Origin: Pseudomonadota bacterium
Lineage (GTDB): Bacteria > Pseudomonadota > Gammaproteobacteria > Xanthomonadales > Rhodanobacteraceae
DNA: 64,000 bases
Direction of reading: 5' to 3'
NCBI GenBank assembly: GCA_023388255.1
Contig: JAEWGO010000023.1
Span: 62,001 to 126,000, forward strand
The position numbers and the translations under genes are program-made. The notes below the pieces were generated by a model that was not told the DNA's origin, ran no database searches, and was given only the letters and a program-made list of their open reading frames with translations. Positions 25,728 to 34,118 of this stretch are shown in pieces (the first letter of the stretch is position 1; each line of letters starts with the position of its first letter).

Positions 25728-26663
25728 TCATTCGAGAATGGCGCGTTGCGTTGCGCGCTCGTCCGGGTTCAACGGCAGAAAGCCTTCCTGACGCACCTGC
25801 GCCTGGCCGTCGTCCGACAGCGCATACGCCAGGAATGCGAGCGGCAGCGGGCCCAAAGCATGTCCTGGCGGCCGGTTGACGTACACGTACAACGCGCGCG
25901 AAAGAGGGTAGCGGCCTTGCGTGACGCTATCGAGGCCCGGCAGCGTGCCCGCATCGTCGGCATCTTTCGCCAGTGCGAGCGGCTTGACCAGGCCGTTGAC
26001 GTAGCCGACACCGGCATAGCCGATCGCCTCGCGGTTGCCGGCGACGGTCGCGACGATCGCGCCGTTGCCGGGCCAGGCGATGACGTCGGCGCGATACTCG
26101 CCGCCGCACAATGCGGATTCGCGGAACATCTCGTACGTACCCGAGCTGCTGTCGCGGCCGGTCGCGAGCAAAGCCGCGTCGGCCAATCGCGTGTCGGGAA
26201 TCGTGGCGAGATCGCGCCAGCGGCGGATCGCCAGCGGTGCGCCACAACGGCGTGTCTCCGAAAAAATTGCGTCGAGCTGGGCCAGCGTGATGCGCGCGAG
26301 CGGATTGTCCGGGTGCACGAACACGGCGATCGCATCGTGCGCCACGACCACGTGCGTCGGCGCGTATCCGTAGCGAGCCACGAAGCGCGATTGTTCGGCG
26401 CTGCTCATCGGCCGGCTCATCGAACCGATGTCTGCGGCACCTTCGATCAACGCGAGCGGCGCGCTGGCCGAGCCTTGTCCCTGGATCTGCACGTGCACGC
26501 CGGGATGCCGTGTGTGGAACGCGCCGGCCCAGCGTGCGACCAGCGCGCTGGCAGTGTCGGAGCCGACGCTGGTGAGACTTCCCGACAAGACCGCTTCCGA
26601 CGCGGCGGCGACACCCGTGCCGCCGAAAGCCGCCGCCAGCAGCGCGAACAGCATGGCCCTCAT
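25728..26663 (-). CDS. PstS-like periplasmic phosphate-binding protein
   Basis: A 311-residue protein with signal peptide MLFALLAAAFGGTGVAAA and no lipobox. The mature protein has the PBP-like phosphate-binding pattern: SGSLTSVGSDTASALV, GQGSASAPLALIEGAADIGSMS, and GRDSSSGTYEMFRESALCGG, the last matching the phosphate-contacting SGT loop. It likely captures periplasmic phosphate. No pstC, pstA, pstB or phoU is adjacent, so it may act in sensing through PhoR or serve a distant transporter. It overlaps phoR by four bases (ATGA). Confidence 0.85.
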   Translation of the reverse strand: MRAMLFALLAAAFGGTGVAAASEAVLSGSLTSVGSDTASALVARWAGAFHTRHPGVHVQIQGQGSASAPLALIEGAADIGSMSRPMSSAEQSRFVARYGYAPTHVVVAHDAIAVFVHPDNPLARITLAQLDAIFSETRRCGAPLAIRRWRDLATIPDTRLADAALLATGRDSSSGTYEMFRESALCGGEYRADVIAWPGNGAIVATVAGNREAIGYAGVGYVNGLVKPLALAKDADDAGTLPGLDSVTQGRYPLSRALYVYVNRPPGHALGPLPLAFLAYALSDDGQAQVRQEGFLPLNPDERATQRAILE

Positions 26664-27973
26664 GGCGATTCGGCCAGCGCCAGCGGTTGCAGCAGGCGTT
26701 CGCGCCCGAACACGCAACTGAAGGTGCTGCCGACGCCGGCTTCGCTGCGGATGTCCAGATGCGCCTGATGCAATTGCAGCACGTGCTTGACGATCGACAA
26801 GCCGAGACCGGTGCCGCCGGTCTCGCGCGAGCGGCTGGTCGAGACGCGGTAGAAACGTTCGGTGAGCCGCGGCAGATGTTGCGGAGCGATGCCTTGCCCG
26901 GTGTCGACCACCGACAGGCGACCGCCATTCTCGCCGCTTTCCCAGCGCAAGATGATGTGGCCGCCCGCAGGCGTGTGGCGCACCGCATTGCTGACCAGGT
27001 TGGAGAACGCGCTGTGCAGTTCCTTGGTCGAGCCGAGCAGGTCGTGCGCGCCGAGAAGCTCGGTCGTCACCACGTGGCCGCCCTGACTCAGCGCGACCGC
27101 TTCGCGCCGCAGCGCTTCGAGCAGCGAGCGCAGGCTGATCCGTTCCTGCGGCAGGTCGCCTTGTGCTTCGAGACGCGACAGGGTGAGCAGATCCTCGACG
27201 ATCTGCGCCATGCGCCGCGACTGGTTGCGCAGCTCGTGCAGGATCGGTTCGTACTCCGGGATCGATTCCGGTTCGATCATGTCGAGATAGCCGTGCACGA
27301 CAGTCAGCGGGGTGCGCAGCTCGTGCGAAACGTTGGCGACGAAATCGCGGCGTACCTGTTCCAGGCGCATCAACTGGCTGACGTCGCGCGCAACCAGCAA
27401 CGAGCGTTCGTCGGCGTAGCGGATCAGGCGCAGGCTGAGGCGCAGGTTCTCGTCGGCGGGCGAGGCGAGATCGACCAGCGGCTCGGCGTTCTCCGCGTGC
27501 AGCCACTCGGCAAAGCGCGGCGCGCGCACGAGGTTGGTCAGATGACCGCCGATATCCTGCGGATACTTCAGTCCGAGCAGATGGCCGGCAGCAGCATTGA
27601 ACCACTGGATGCGCTGCTCGCGATCGAGCGCGACGACCGCATCCGGCAACGCCGCCGCGGCATCGCGAAACGCGCGAAGCAGGCCGACGAGACGACGCTT
27701 GTCCTGCGTGGCCGTGATCTGCCGCCGCCGCACGAGATTCTGGATTTCGTCCCATACGCCGTTGCCGTCCGCCGCAGGCAGATGGCGCCGGCTGGTGAGC
27801 AGGCGGCCAAGGCGGACCAGTTTGAAGATGACGAAAGCGAGCGCAGCGACAGCGACCAGCAGCAGGCACTGCGGCAATGCGCGCAGCCATACGCCCACTG
27901 CGAGCGCGATCAGCACGGGCACCGCCAGCCGCCAGGCACTGAAACGCCACGCGCGGGCCAGTCGCGATGGCAT
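26660..27973 (-). CDS. phoR: phosphate regulon sensor histidine kinase
   Basis: A 437-residue membrane kinase that phosphorylates PhoB under phosphate limitation. Two close membrane segments lie at about 15-50 (VPVLIALAVGVWLRALPQCL). A PAS domain covers about 95-190. The phospho-accepting His lies in FVANVSHELRTPLTVVHGY, near 212. The ATP domain has the N-box FSNLVSNAVRHTPAGG and G-box GTGLGLSIVKHV. ATG 27973 is preferred over an in-frame TTG at 27976 because of GGAG eight bases upstream. It has a short periplasmic part, as E. coli PhoR does. Confidence 0.93.
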   Translation of the reverse strand: MPSRLARAWRFSAWRLAVPVLIALAVGVWLRALPQCLLLVAVAALAFVIFKLVRLGRLLTSRRHLPAADGNGVWDEIQNLVRRRQITATQDKRRLVGLLRAFRDAAAALPDAVVALDREQRIQWFNAAAGHLLGLKYPQDIGGHLTNLVRAPRFAEWLHAENAEPLVDLASPADENLRLSLRLIRYADERSLLVARDVSQLMRLEQVRRDFVANVSHELRTPLTVVHGYLDMIEPESIPEYEPILHELRNQSRRMAQIVEDLLTLSRLEAQGDLPQERISLRSLLEALRREAVALSQGGHVVTTELLGAHDLLGSTKELHSAFSNLVSNAVRHTPAGGHIILRWESGENGGRLSVVDTGQGIAPQHLPRLTERFYRVSTSRSRETGGTGLGLSIVKHVLQLHQAHLDIRSEAGVGSTFSCVFGRERLLQPLALAESP

Positions 27974-28128
27974 CAACGCAGCTCCGGTGAACGGAAAGGC
28001 ATTTCCATCATGCTTGCCGTCTGCGCATGCGAGCGATCACGAGCTGTGCGAGAGGAAGAAAGGAAACGGATGTTCATGCGAGGCGTGGCATCGCGGCAAG
28101 GCTGCGCGGCGAACGGCACATGCGCGGT

Positions 28129-28818
28129 TCAAACACTGGTCGAGAAGCGATAGCCGGCGCCGCGCACGGTTTGCACCAGTTCGTCCTTGCCGAACGGTTC
28201 GAGCGTCTTGCGCAGGCGACGGATGTGCACGTCGACCGTGCGTTCCTCGACATATACGCCGCCGCCCCAGACATGGTCGAGCAACTGGCTGCGCGTATAG
28301 ACGCGTTCGGCGTGGGTCATGAAGAAGTGCAGCAGACGGTATTCGGTCGGCCCGATGTGGACGGGCTGTTCGCCGCAGAACACGCGGTGCGCGGCGCTGT
28401 CGATGCGCAGGCCGCCGAGGTCTACCATGCCCTCCGCGTCCTCGCCGTGCGTGCGGCGCATGACCGCGCGGATGCGCGCGAGCAGTTCGCGCGTCGAGAA
28501 CGGCTTCACCACGTAGTCGTCGACACCGGCGTCGAGACCGCCGACGCGGTCGGTTTCCTCGCCGCGTGCGGTCAGCATGATGATCGGTACTTCGCGGGTC
28601 AGCTCGTCCTTGCGCAGGCGGCGCGCGAGGTCGATGCCGCTCATGCCGGGCAGCATCCAGTCGAGCAGGATCAGGTCCGGCACGCGCTCGCCGATCGCGG
28701 TTTGCGCCGCGCGCGCATCCGGTGCGTGCATCGCCTCCATGCCGGCCTTGCGCAGTGCGAACGCGACCATGTCGCGGATCGAGGTTTCGTCTTCGACTAT
28801 CAGGATGTGTTTTTGCAC
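28129..28818 (-). CDS. phoB: phosphate regulon response regulator
   Basis: A 229-residue OmpR/PhoB-type regulator. The receiver domain has HILIVEDETSIRDMVAFAL (acidic pocket), LILLDWMLPGMSG with the phosphorylated Asp near 53, and the Lys in YVVKPFSTRELLARI. The winged-helix DNA-binding domain ends RTVDVHIRRLRKTLEPFG and VRGAGYRFS. The start is a GTG at 28818. It leads a minus-strand operon with phoR after a 155-base gap, then the PstS-like gene, ppk and ppx. Autoregulation through a Pho box is expected from the family, but no convincing box was found. Confidence 0.95.
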   Translation of the reverse strand: MQKHILIVEDETSIRDMVAFALRKAGMEAMHAPDARAAQTAIGERVPDLILLDWMLPGMSGIDLARRLRKDELTREVPIIMLTARGEETDRVGGLDAGVDDYVVKPFSTRELLARIRAVMRRTHGEDAEGMVDLGGLRIDSAAHRVFCGEQPVHIGPTEYRLLHFFMTHAERVYTRSQLLDHVWGGGVYVEERTVDVHIRRLRKTLEPFGKDELVQTVRGAGYRFSTSV

Positions 28819-29069
28819 GTCATCACCGCGAGCAGGGCTTGATGGAACTGTGACGCCATCATTGCAGTTGGACTGTTACATCCGCATGACGATCGCTGCG
28901 CGAATCGGTCGAACCCGGCATCAATGCGCGGAAACGGCAGCTTTCCCGTGTTGCCGAAATATTACACTTCCGTAGTGGAATGCGTTCTGCCGGCGTGAAG
29001 CATTCGAAATGCCTCATCCTCGCGAAGGCGGAAACGACAGTAAAAAACGCGCTCTTCGGCTGGGTGCGG

Positions 29070-30812
29070 TCAGCGCGGTCGGCAACATGCCATCGCAGGC
29101 AGCAGCGAGTCCGGCGAGTTCGCAGGTTCCGGCGTTGAGCGCTTGCGCAGTTCGAGCACGGTCGGTGTGAGCTGGGTGATGCGCGCATCGATGCGGCTGC
29201 GCTGGTAGTAGGTCAGGTCGGGCTGCTTCGACAGCGCCTTGAGCTGGTTCAGTGCATCCTCGGCATGGCCGGTCAGGTAGGCCGCTTCCGCGTACGCTTC
29301 CGATGCGCGCACCTTGTCACCGGCGAGCTGATTGGCGCGGCCGTAGCTCTTCTGCAAGTCGGGATCGTCGCTGTGGCGCTCAATCTGCGGGCGGAGCAGT
29401 TCCAGTGCGCGGCGTGCGCTCTTTTCGTCCGTCTGGGCGAGCAGCGCGTCGGCATAGGTCAGCGTGATCGCGTGGTTGCCGGGGTAGTCGCCGTTGAGTT
29501 GTTCGTAGATCTTCAGCGCGCCCGGCTTGTTGCCGGCCTGGTCCTCGGCGTTGGCGAGTGCCAGCCGTACGACGGACGATTTGGGGAGTCGCGCGTCGAG
29601 CCTGGTCAGCTCATCGACCGCGAGTTTCGCTTCATGCGTGTTGATCAGCGCGAGCGCGTAGCCGTAGCGATTGGCGACCGTGTCGAACGCCTTGTCGTCG
29701 CGCAGATTGTCCGCGTAGTGCGCGCGCATCGCCGTCGCCGATGTCGCGCTGAGCACGCGCGCGCGTTCGCGCATCAGTTCGAAATAGGTTTCGCGCGCGC
29801 TGCCGCGCACGTAGCAAGCCGTCACTTTGACCTTCGGCAGCGCCTTGTCGCCGTGCGCGCCCGGTATGACGGTCGTCGACGCCGCATTGCTGGCGGAGGT
29901 GGCGGCGGATTCATCCGGCTCATTGCCGAGGTCCATGTCATGCCGGCTGGGCAGGTCGAGATTCAGCGAGCCGCTCGTTGCAATGATGGTGCGTGATGGC
30001 GCAGAGGCCAGGCGTGGCACCTGCGGACAGCCGAGTTGGCGTGCGCGCTCCTTCGCTTCGGCGATGCGTTTGGTGTCGAGCGGATGATCGATCAGGAACT
30101 CCGGTACGTCGACGCCGTTGACGCGCATGATCTTCTGCAGCGTCTGGAACGCGCCGGCCATTGCCATCGGATCGAAGCCGCTGCGTGCGAGCGTCTGGAT
30201 GCCGACGCGATCGGCTTCTGCTTCCTCGCCGCGAGTGAAGTTGATCTGGCGCTGCTGCATCAGCGAGGTGCCCGCCATCATCGCGGCAACGCCGGCATCG
30301 TCGGTGCGGTGTGCGCTGGCGATCATCACGCCGAGCATGCCGAGCATGATCGGGATCGACATCTTCTTGGTGTCCTCGAACGCGCGCAGGATGTGCTGCT
30401 GCTGCACGTGCGAGATTTCATGGGCGAGCACGCCGGCCAGTTCGTCCTCGCGGTCCATTGCGGTGATCAGGCCGGCGTTGGCGGCGACGAATCCACCGGG
30501 CGCGGCGAATGCGTTGATGTCCGGATCGCGCACGATGAAGAAGGTGAACGAAAGGTCCGGCCGATCGCTGTTCGCGACCAGCTGGTAGCCGAGCGCGTTG
30601 ATGTAGTCGTTCAGAAGCGCGTCGTCGAGCACCATGCCGTACGCGCGCATTTCCTGCAGCATCGCCGCGCCGTAGTCGTGCAGATCCTGCGGTGACACCA
30701 TGCCCGCGGCTGAACTGCCGATGTCGGGCAGTTTCACGTCCTGCTCGCGAGCGCCCGCGAGGCAGGTGATGCATGCCGCGGCCAGCAGGGAAAGAGCTCG
30801 GATCACACGCAT
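29070..30812 (-). CDS. bepA: M48 metalloprotease with TPR repeats, BepA-like
   Basis: A 580-residue exported protein with signal peptide VIRALSLLAAACITCLAGA. The zinc site is HEISH at residues 131-135, with the third ligand in the later GEEAEADRVG. Hydrophobic segments follow it (SIPIMLGMLGVMIAS). After about residue 310 there are TPR-type helices (ALINTHEAKLAVDELTRLD, ALELLRPQIERHSDDPDLQ). BepA degrades stalled LptD and helps outer-membrane assembly. The protein is longer than E. coli BepA (487), mainly from a linker near 270-320. It is divergent from grxC. Confidence 0.88.
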   Translation of the reverse strand: MRVIRALSLLAAACITCLAGAREQDVKLPDIGSSAAGMVSPQDLHDYGAAMLQEMRAYGMVLDDALLNDYINALGYQLVANSDRPDLSFTFFIVRDPDINAFAAPGGFVAANAGLITAMDREDELAGVLAHEISHVQQQHILRAFEDTKKMSIPIMLGMLGVMIASAHRTDDAGVAAMMAGTSLMQQRQINFTRGEEAEADRVGIQTLARSGFDPMAMAGAFQTLQKIMRVNGVDVPEFLIDHPLDTKRIAEAKERARQLGCPQVPRLASAPSRTIIATSGSLNLDLPSRHDMDLGNEPDESAATSASNAASTTVIPGAHGDKALPKVKVTACYVRGSARETYFELMRERARVLSATSATAMRAHYADNLRDDKAFDTVANRYGYALALINTHEAKLAVDELTRLDARLPKSSVVRLALANAEDQAGNKPGALKIYEQLNGDYPGNHAITLTYADALLAQTDEKSARRALELLRPQIERHSDDPDLQKSYGRANQLAGDKVRASEAYAEAAYLTGHAEDALNQLKALSKQPDLTYYQRSRIDARITQLTPTVLELRKRSTPEPANSPDSLLPAMACCRPR

Positions 30813-31006
30813 GCGGATATCCAGGACAAACCAATTCTGACTCGGACCACATTAGCGCGCCGGCGTTCCTGTCGCCACCGTGCACGCTGCGTGCGGACGC
30901 CGTACTCATGGCCGGTTCATGCGCGCGGCGCGGCGGTGCTTGCAAGTCACGCGCGGCGAACGCACTCTTTCGCGCACCTCTTTCCAGCCAGGTCGGAAAA
31001 CCGTCA

Positions 31007-31270
31007 ATGAACCGGGTCGAAATCTATACGTCGGCGATCTGCCCGTATTGTGTTTCCGCGAAAACCTTCCTCAAGCACAAAGGCCTCGACTACGAGGAGA
31101 TCCGCATCGACCTCGATAACGTGCGGCGCGACGAGATGCTGAAGCGCAGCTCCGGGCGACGCACGGTGCCGCAGATTTTCGTCAATGGCGTGCACGTGGG
31201 CGGCTACGACGACCTCGTCGCCGCGGATCGTGCCGGTCGCTTGCGTGAATTGACGGAGGGCGCGAAATGA
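31007..31270 (+). CDS. grxC: glutaredoxin 3
   Basis: An 87-residue dithiol glutaredoxin. The active site CPYC lies at residues 12-15 (SAICPYCVSAK), TVPQIF supplies the cis-Pro loop, and GGYDD binds glutathione. It reduces disulfides with glutathione in the cytoplasm. The ATG at 31007 gives the family length. The stop overlaps the next ATG (ATGA), coupling it to an AhpD-like protein. Confidence 0.95.
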   Translation: MNRVEIYTSAICPYCVSAKTFLKHKGLDYEEIRIDLDNVRRDEMLKRSSGRRTVPQIFVNGVHVGGYDDLVAADRAGRLRELTEGAK

Positions 31271-31620
31271 GCGAGCGCATCAAGGAGTTCACCGCGTTCC
31301 GCCAGCGCATGAACGAGCGCATCCTCGGTCAGGACAACCAGGTCGTGCGGCGTTTCTTCGCCCTCGACACGCAGACATACAAGGCCGGCGCGCTCGACGT
31401 GAAGACGAAGGAAATGCTCGGCCTCGTCGCTTCGCTGGTCCTGCGCTGCGACGACTGCATCAGCTACCACGTCGCGCAATGCGTCGAGGCCGGCGTCAGC
31501 GAGGACGAATTCTTCGAGATCTTCAGCGTCGGCCTGGTCGTCGGTGGATCCATCGTGATCCCGCACCTGCGCCGCGCGGTGGATTTTCTCGACGAGATGA
31601 ACGGCGCGAAGGAAGCCTGA
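31267..31620 (+). CDS. AhpD-like carboxymuconolactone decarboxylase family protein
   Basis: A 117-residue helical protein. The redox motif reads LRCDDCISYHVAQC, a Cys-x2-Cys followed by a His, as in AhpD-type alkylhydroperoxidases. Oligomerisation is usual for the family. A peroxidase or thiol-disulfide role is inferred, strengthened by the four-base overlap with glutaredoxin upstream. No lactone decarboxylase context is present. Confidence 0.85.
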   Translation: MSERIKEFTAFRQRMNERILGQDNQVVRRFFALDTQTYKAGALDVKTKEMLGLVASLVLRCDDCISYHVAQCVEAGVSEDEFFEIFSVGLVVGGSIVIPHLRRAVDFLDEMNGAKEA

Positions 31621-31657
31621 CGCCGCCGCATCCGATGGCGGCGGTGGCGTACGTATC

Positions 31658-32788
31658 TCAGCGCGGCACGCGCACCAGCTTGACCCGCGCGCCGGTGCTG
31701 CTGCGGCCGGCGAGGTGGTCGATGCCGATCTGGTCGAAATCCGCAAGCACGGTTGCGGCGACCGACAAGGTGCACAGTTCCGGTCGCTGCGCGCCGTTGG
31801 CGAGCCGGCAATCGAGGCCCGCATCGCTGCCGGCGTCGGCCAGGTGGAATGTTTCCGCGTCCTGACTGACCGGTGCCGAGAAATCGAACACGCGTGGTGC
31901 ACCGCCTTCGTCCGGTACCAGCACCCACTGGCCGTTCCATGCGTTGCCGATCGCGCCCGCTGCGAAACGCGAGCGTGCCAAGGTCAGCGCGCGGACTTCC
32001 ACGTCGCGGCCGGACTCGTTGCGCACGAGCCAGGCGTGCGCGCGCGAAGGCGAAAGGAACTCGATCTCGATGCGCGGACCTGCCTGCGCGACCGGTTGGC
32101 TGCCGCTCGGCGCGAACGGCGGATCGCCGTTGGCGAGTTGCACCAGCGACGCCGTTGCGACGCGTCCGCTCGGGCGCGCGGTGCCGAAATACCACGTGGC
32201 CGCGCCGGTATCATTGAAGCCGAACAGGCCGATCGCGAGCTGGCCGTCCTGCAGTTCGATGCTGGCGCCGTTGCCTGGCGACGCGGCGCCGTTTTCGGTG
32301 CTCGCCTCTGACCACCAGAAACCGTTTTCCGGCGTCGGCGCCGAAGTCGGCGTATTCGTGTCGAGCAGATGGAAGGCGAGAAGTTGCGAAGTGCCGCCGT
32401 TGTTGGCGTACACGCGCACCCGATAGACCTGGCCGGGCAGGATCGGCACGCCGGCGCTGGTTGCCGGGTCCACGCGCAGGCTGAAGGGTTGCTGGCGATT
32501 TGCATCGCAACCGGTTTGCGGCGTTTTCAGCTCGATGCTGAGATCGATGCCGTCAACGACGACGCGCGAAACATCCGGCACGCACCGCGCCGGCGCACTG
32601 CCATGCAGGCCGATCTGGCGCGATACCAGCGTGTTGCCGCCGCCGGGGAGCTGTTCGAGTTGCACGCGCAGCGCCGAGGCGCTGCCCTCGGCCGCACGCG
32701 CGCCGACGCAGGCGAGCAGCGCGCACAGGCAGGCCGAAACCGCCCGCCATGCCATCGTTGCGGGCCGTGTTGTATGAGTTCGCGACAT
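31658..32788 (-). CDS. secreted protein of unknown function
   Basis: A 376-residue protein with signal sequence AWRAVSACLCALLACVGARA. The Met at residue 12 (32755) could also be the start. The mature part looks like an all-beta secreted protein: YRVRVYANNGGTSQLLAFHLL, GQLAIGLFGFNDTGAATWYFG, ending LVRVPR. FNDTGAATWYFGTARPSG resembles motifs in secreted proteins of this order that I cannot name. No enzyme motif is seen. It converges on the AhpD-like gene with a 37-base gap. Confidence 0.65.
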   Translation of the reverse strand: MSRTHTTRPATMAWRAVSACLCALLACVGARAAEGSASALRVQLEQLPGGGNTLVSRQIGLHGSAPARCVPDVSRVVVDGIDLSIELKTPQTGCDANRQQPFSLRVDPATSAGVPILPGQVYRVRVYANNGGTSQLLAFHLLDTNTPTSAPTPENGFWWSEASTENGAASPGNGASIELQDGQLAIGLFGFNDTGAATWYFGTARPSGRVATASLVQLANGDPPFAPSGSQPVAQAGPRIEIEFLSPSRAHAWLVRNESGRDVEVRALTLARSRFAAGAIGNAWNGQWVLVPDEGGAPRVFDFSAPVSQDAETFHLADAGSDAGLDCRLANGAQRPELCTLSVAATVLADFDQIGIDHLAGRSSTGARVKLVRVPR

Positions 32789-33023
32789 TCGCGGATAATG
32801 CGCGTCCTCGCGGATCTGGGCAAGCCGTGTCGCGGCAGATCCTTGTCACGCAAGGTTTTTTTTGCGCGGCGGAATCGGCGCCAGCGCGACTAGGCAGTGG
32901 TTTCGCTCCTCCCGCATCTGTCGGTGCGGCTCCGCTCAGCGTAACCGCCGCGGCACCTTCCCAAGGCCCGGGACGATTTCTTTCCAGCGCGAATTCCGAT
33001 CGCGCAGCACGGAGTATTTCCAG

Positions 33024-34031
33024 ATGAGCAAGACCATTGCGGTAATCCGCGGCGACGGCATCGGCCCTGAAATCATGGACGCGACGCTGCGCGTTCTCGA
33101 AACGTTGCAGCTCGGCTTCCAGTACGACTTCGTCGAGGCTGGCCTCGCCGCGCAGGAGAAGTTCGGCGAGCTGTTGCCACAGGCCACGCTGGATGCGATC
33201 GTGAAGCATCGCGTTGCGCTGAAAAGCCCGCTGACCACGCCGGTCGGCGAGGGGTTCAGCTCGATCAACGTGCAACTGCGCCGCAAGTTCGATCTGTATG
33301 CGAACGTGCGTCCGGCGATTTCGTTCCCGAACACGCGCTCGCGTTTCCCGGAGAACGTCGACCTGATCACCGTGCGCGAGAACACCGAAGGCGCCTATGC
33401 CGGCGAAGGCCAACAGGTGTCCGAGGACGGCGCCACTGCAACCCTGATCCAGAAGATCACGCGCAAGGGTTCCGAGCGCATCGTGCGCTATGCGTTCGAC
33501 CTGGCAGTCCGCACCGGCCGCAAGAAGATCACCGTGGTGCACAAGGCGAACATCCTGAAGTCGACCTCGGGCCTGTTCCTGAAGGTCGCGCGCGAAGTCG
33601 CCGCGCAGTATCCGAGCATCGAATGCAACGAGATGATCGTCGACAACACCTGCATGCAGTTGGTAATGCGGCCGGAGCAGTTCGACGTGATCTGCACGAC
33701 GAACCTGTTCGGGGACATCATTTCCGACCTTTGTGCCGGCCTCGTTGGCGGCTTGGGCCTTGCGCCGGGCGCGAACATCGGTGCGGACGTGGCGATCTTC
33801 GAGGCCGTGCACGGCTCGGCACCGGACATTGCAGGCAAGGGCGTCGCCAATCCGTGCGCGCTGCTGCTCGGCACGGCGCAGATGCTCGACCACCTGCAGC
33901 ACGATGACGCGGCGGCTCGCCTGCGCGCGGCAATCCGCGGCACGCTGGAGGCGCGTGATTGCGTCACGCCGGACCTCGGTGGTAGCGGAACGACGCAGGC
34001 GTTCGCGGACGCGATCATCAGCCGGCTCTGA
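33024..34031 (+). CDS. icd: NAD-type isocitrate dehydrogenase
   Basis: A 335-residue enzyme of the beta-decarboxylating dehydrogenase family, converting isocitrate to 2-oxoglutarate. Motifs are VIRGDGIGPEIMDAT at the start, RENTEGAYAGEGQQ and VHKANILKSTSGLF near 175, and TNLFGDIISDLCAGLVGG near 235. In HGSAPDIAGKG the Asp-Ile pair occupies the position that is Lys-Tyr in NADP-using E. coli enzyme, which indicates NAD. Confusion with 3-isopropylmalate dehydrogenase is possible, but the substrate region fits isocitrate. ATG 33024 starts the conserved MSKTIAVIRGDG. Confidence 0.9.
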   Translation: MSKTIAVIRGDGIGPEIMDATLRVLETLQLGFQYDFVEAGLAAQEKFGELLPQATLDAIVKHRVALKSPLTTPVGEGFSSINVQLRRKFDLYANVRPAISFPNTRSRFPENVDLITVRENTEGAYAGEGQQVSEDGATATLIQKITRKGSERIVRYAFDLAVRTGRKKITVVHKANILKSTSGLFLKVAREVAAQYPSIECNEMIVDNTCMQLVMRPEQFDVICTTNLFGDIISDLCAGLVGGLGLAPGANIGADVAIFEAVHGSAPDIAGKGVANPCALLLGTAQMLDHLQHDDAAARLRAAIRGTLEARDCVTPDLGGSGTTQAFADAIISRL

Positions 34032-34046
34032 TCAAGGAGCCGCGGT

Positions 34047-34118
34047 TGGGGAATGGGGAGTGGGGAATCGCGAAAGCGGCTCGGCTGGCCTACCGATTCC
34101 CTCATTCTCCAAACTCCG
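34047..34118. repeat. dispersed intergenic repeat, copy 2, with inverted arm
   Basis: GGGGAATGGGGAGTGGGGAATCG and GAAAGCGGCTCGGCT match the blocks at 5998-6043. A reverse-oriented arm, CGATTCCCTCATTCTCC (34094-34110), follows, so the whole could fold into a hairpin. It lies between icd and thiD and overlaps the last bases of thiD. Confidence 0.5.

Noticed and set aside
28840..28895. CTGTGAC and CTGTTAC before phoB as a Pho box
   Set aside because: Spacing and orientation do not fit tandem seven-base repeats 11 bases apart toward phoB. It was not listed as a site.
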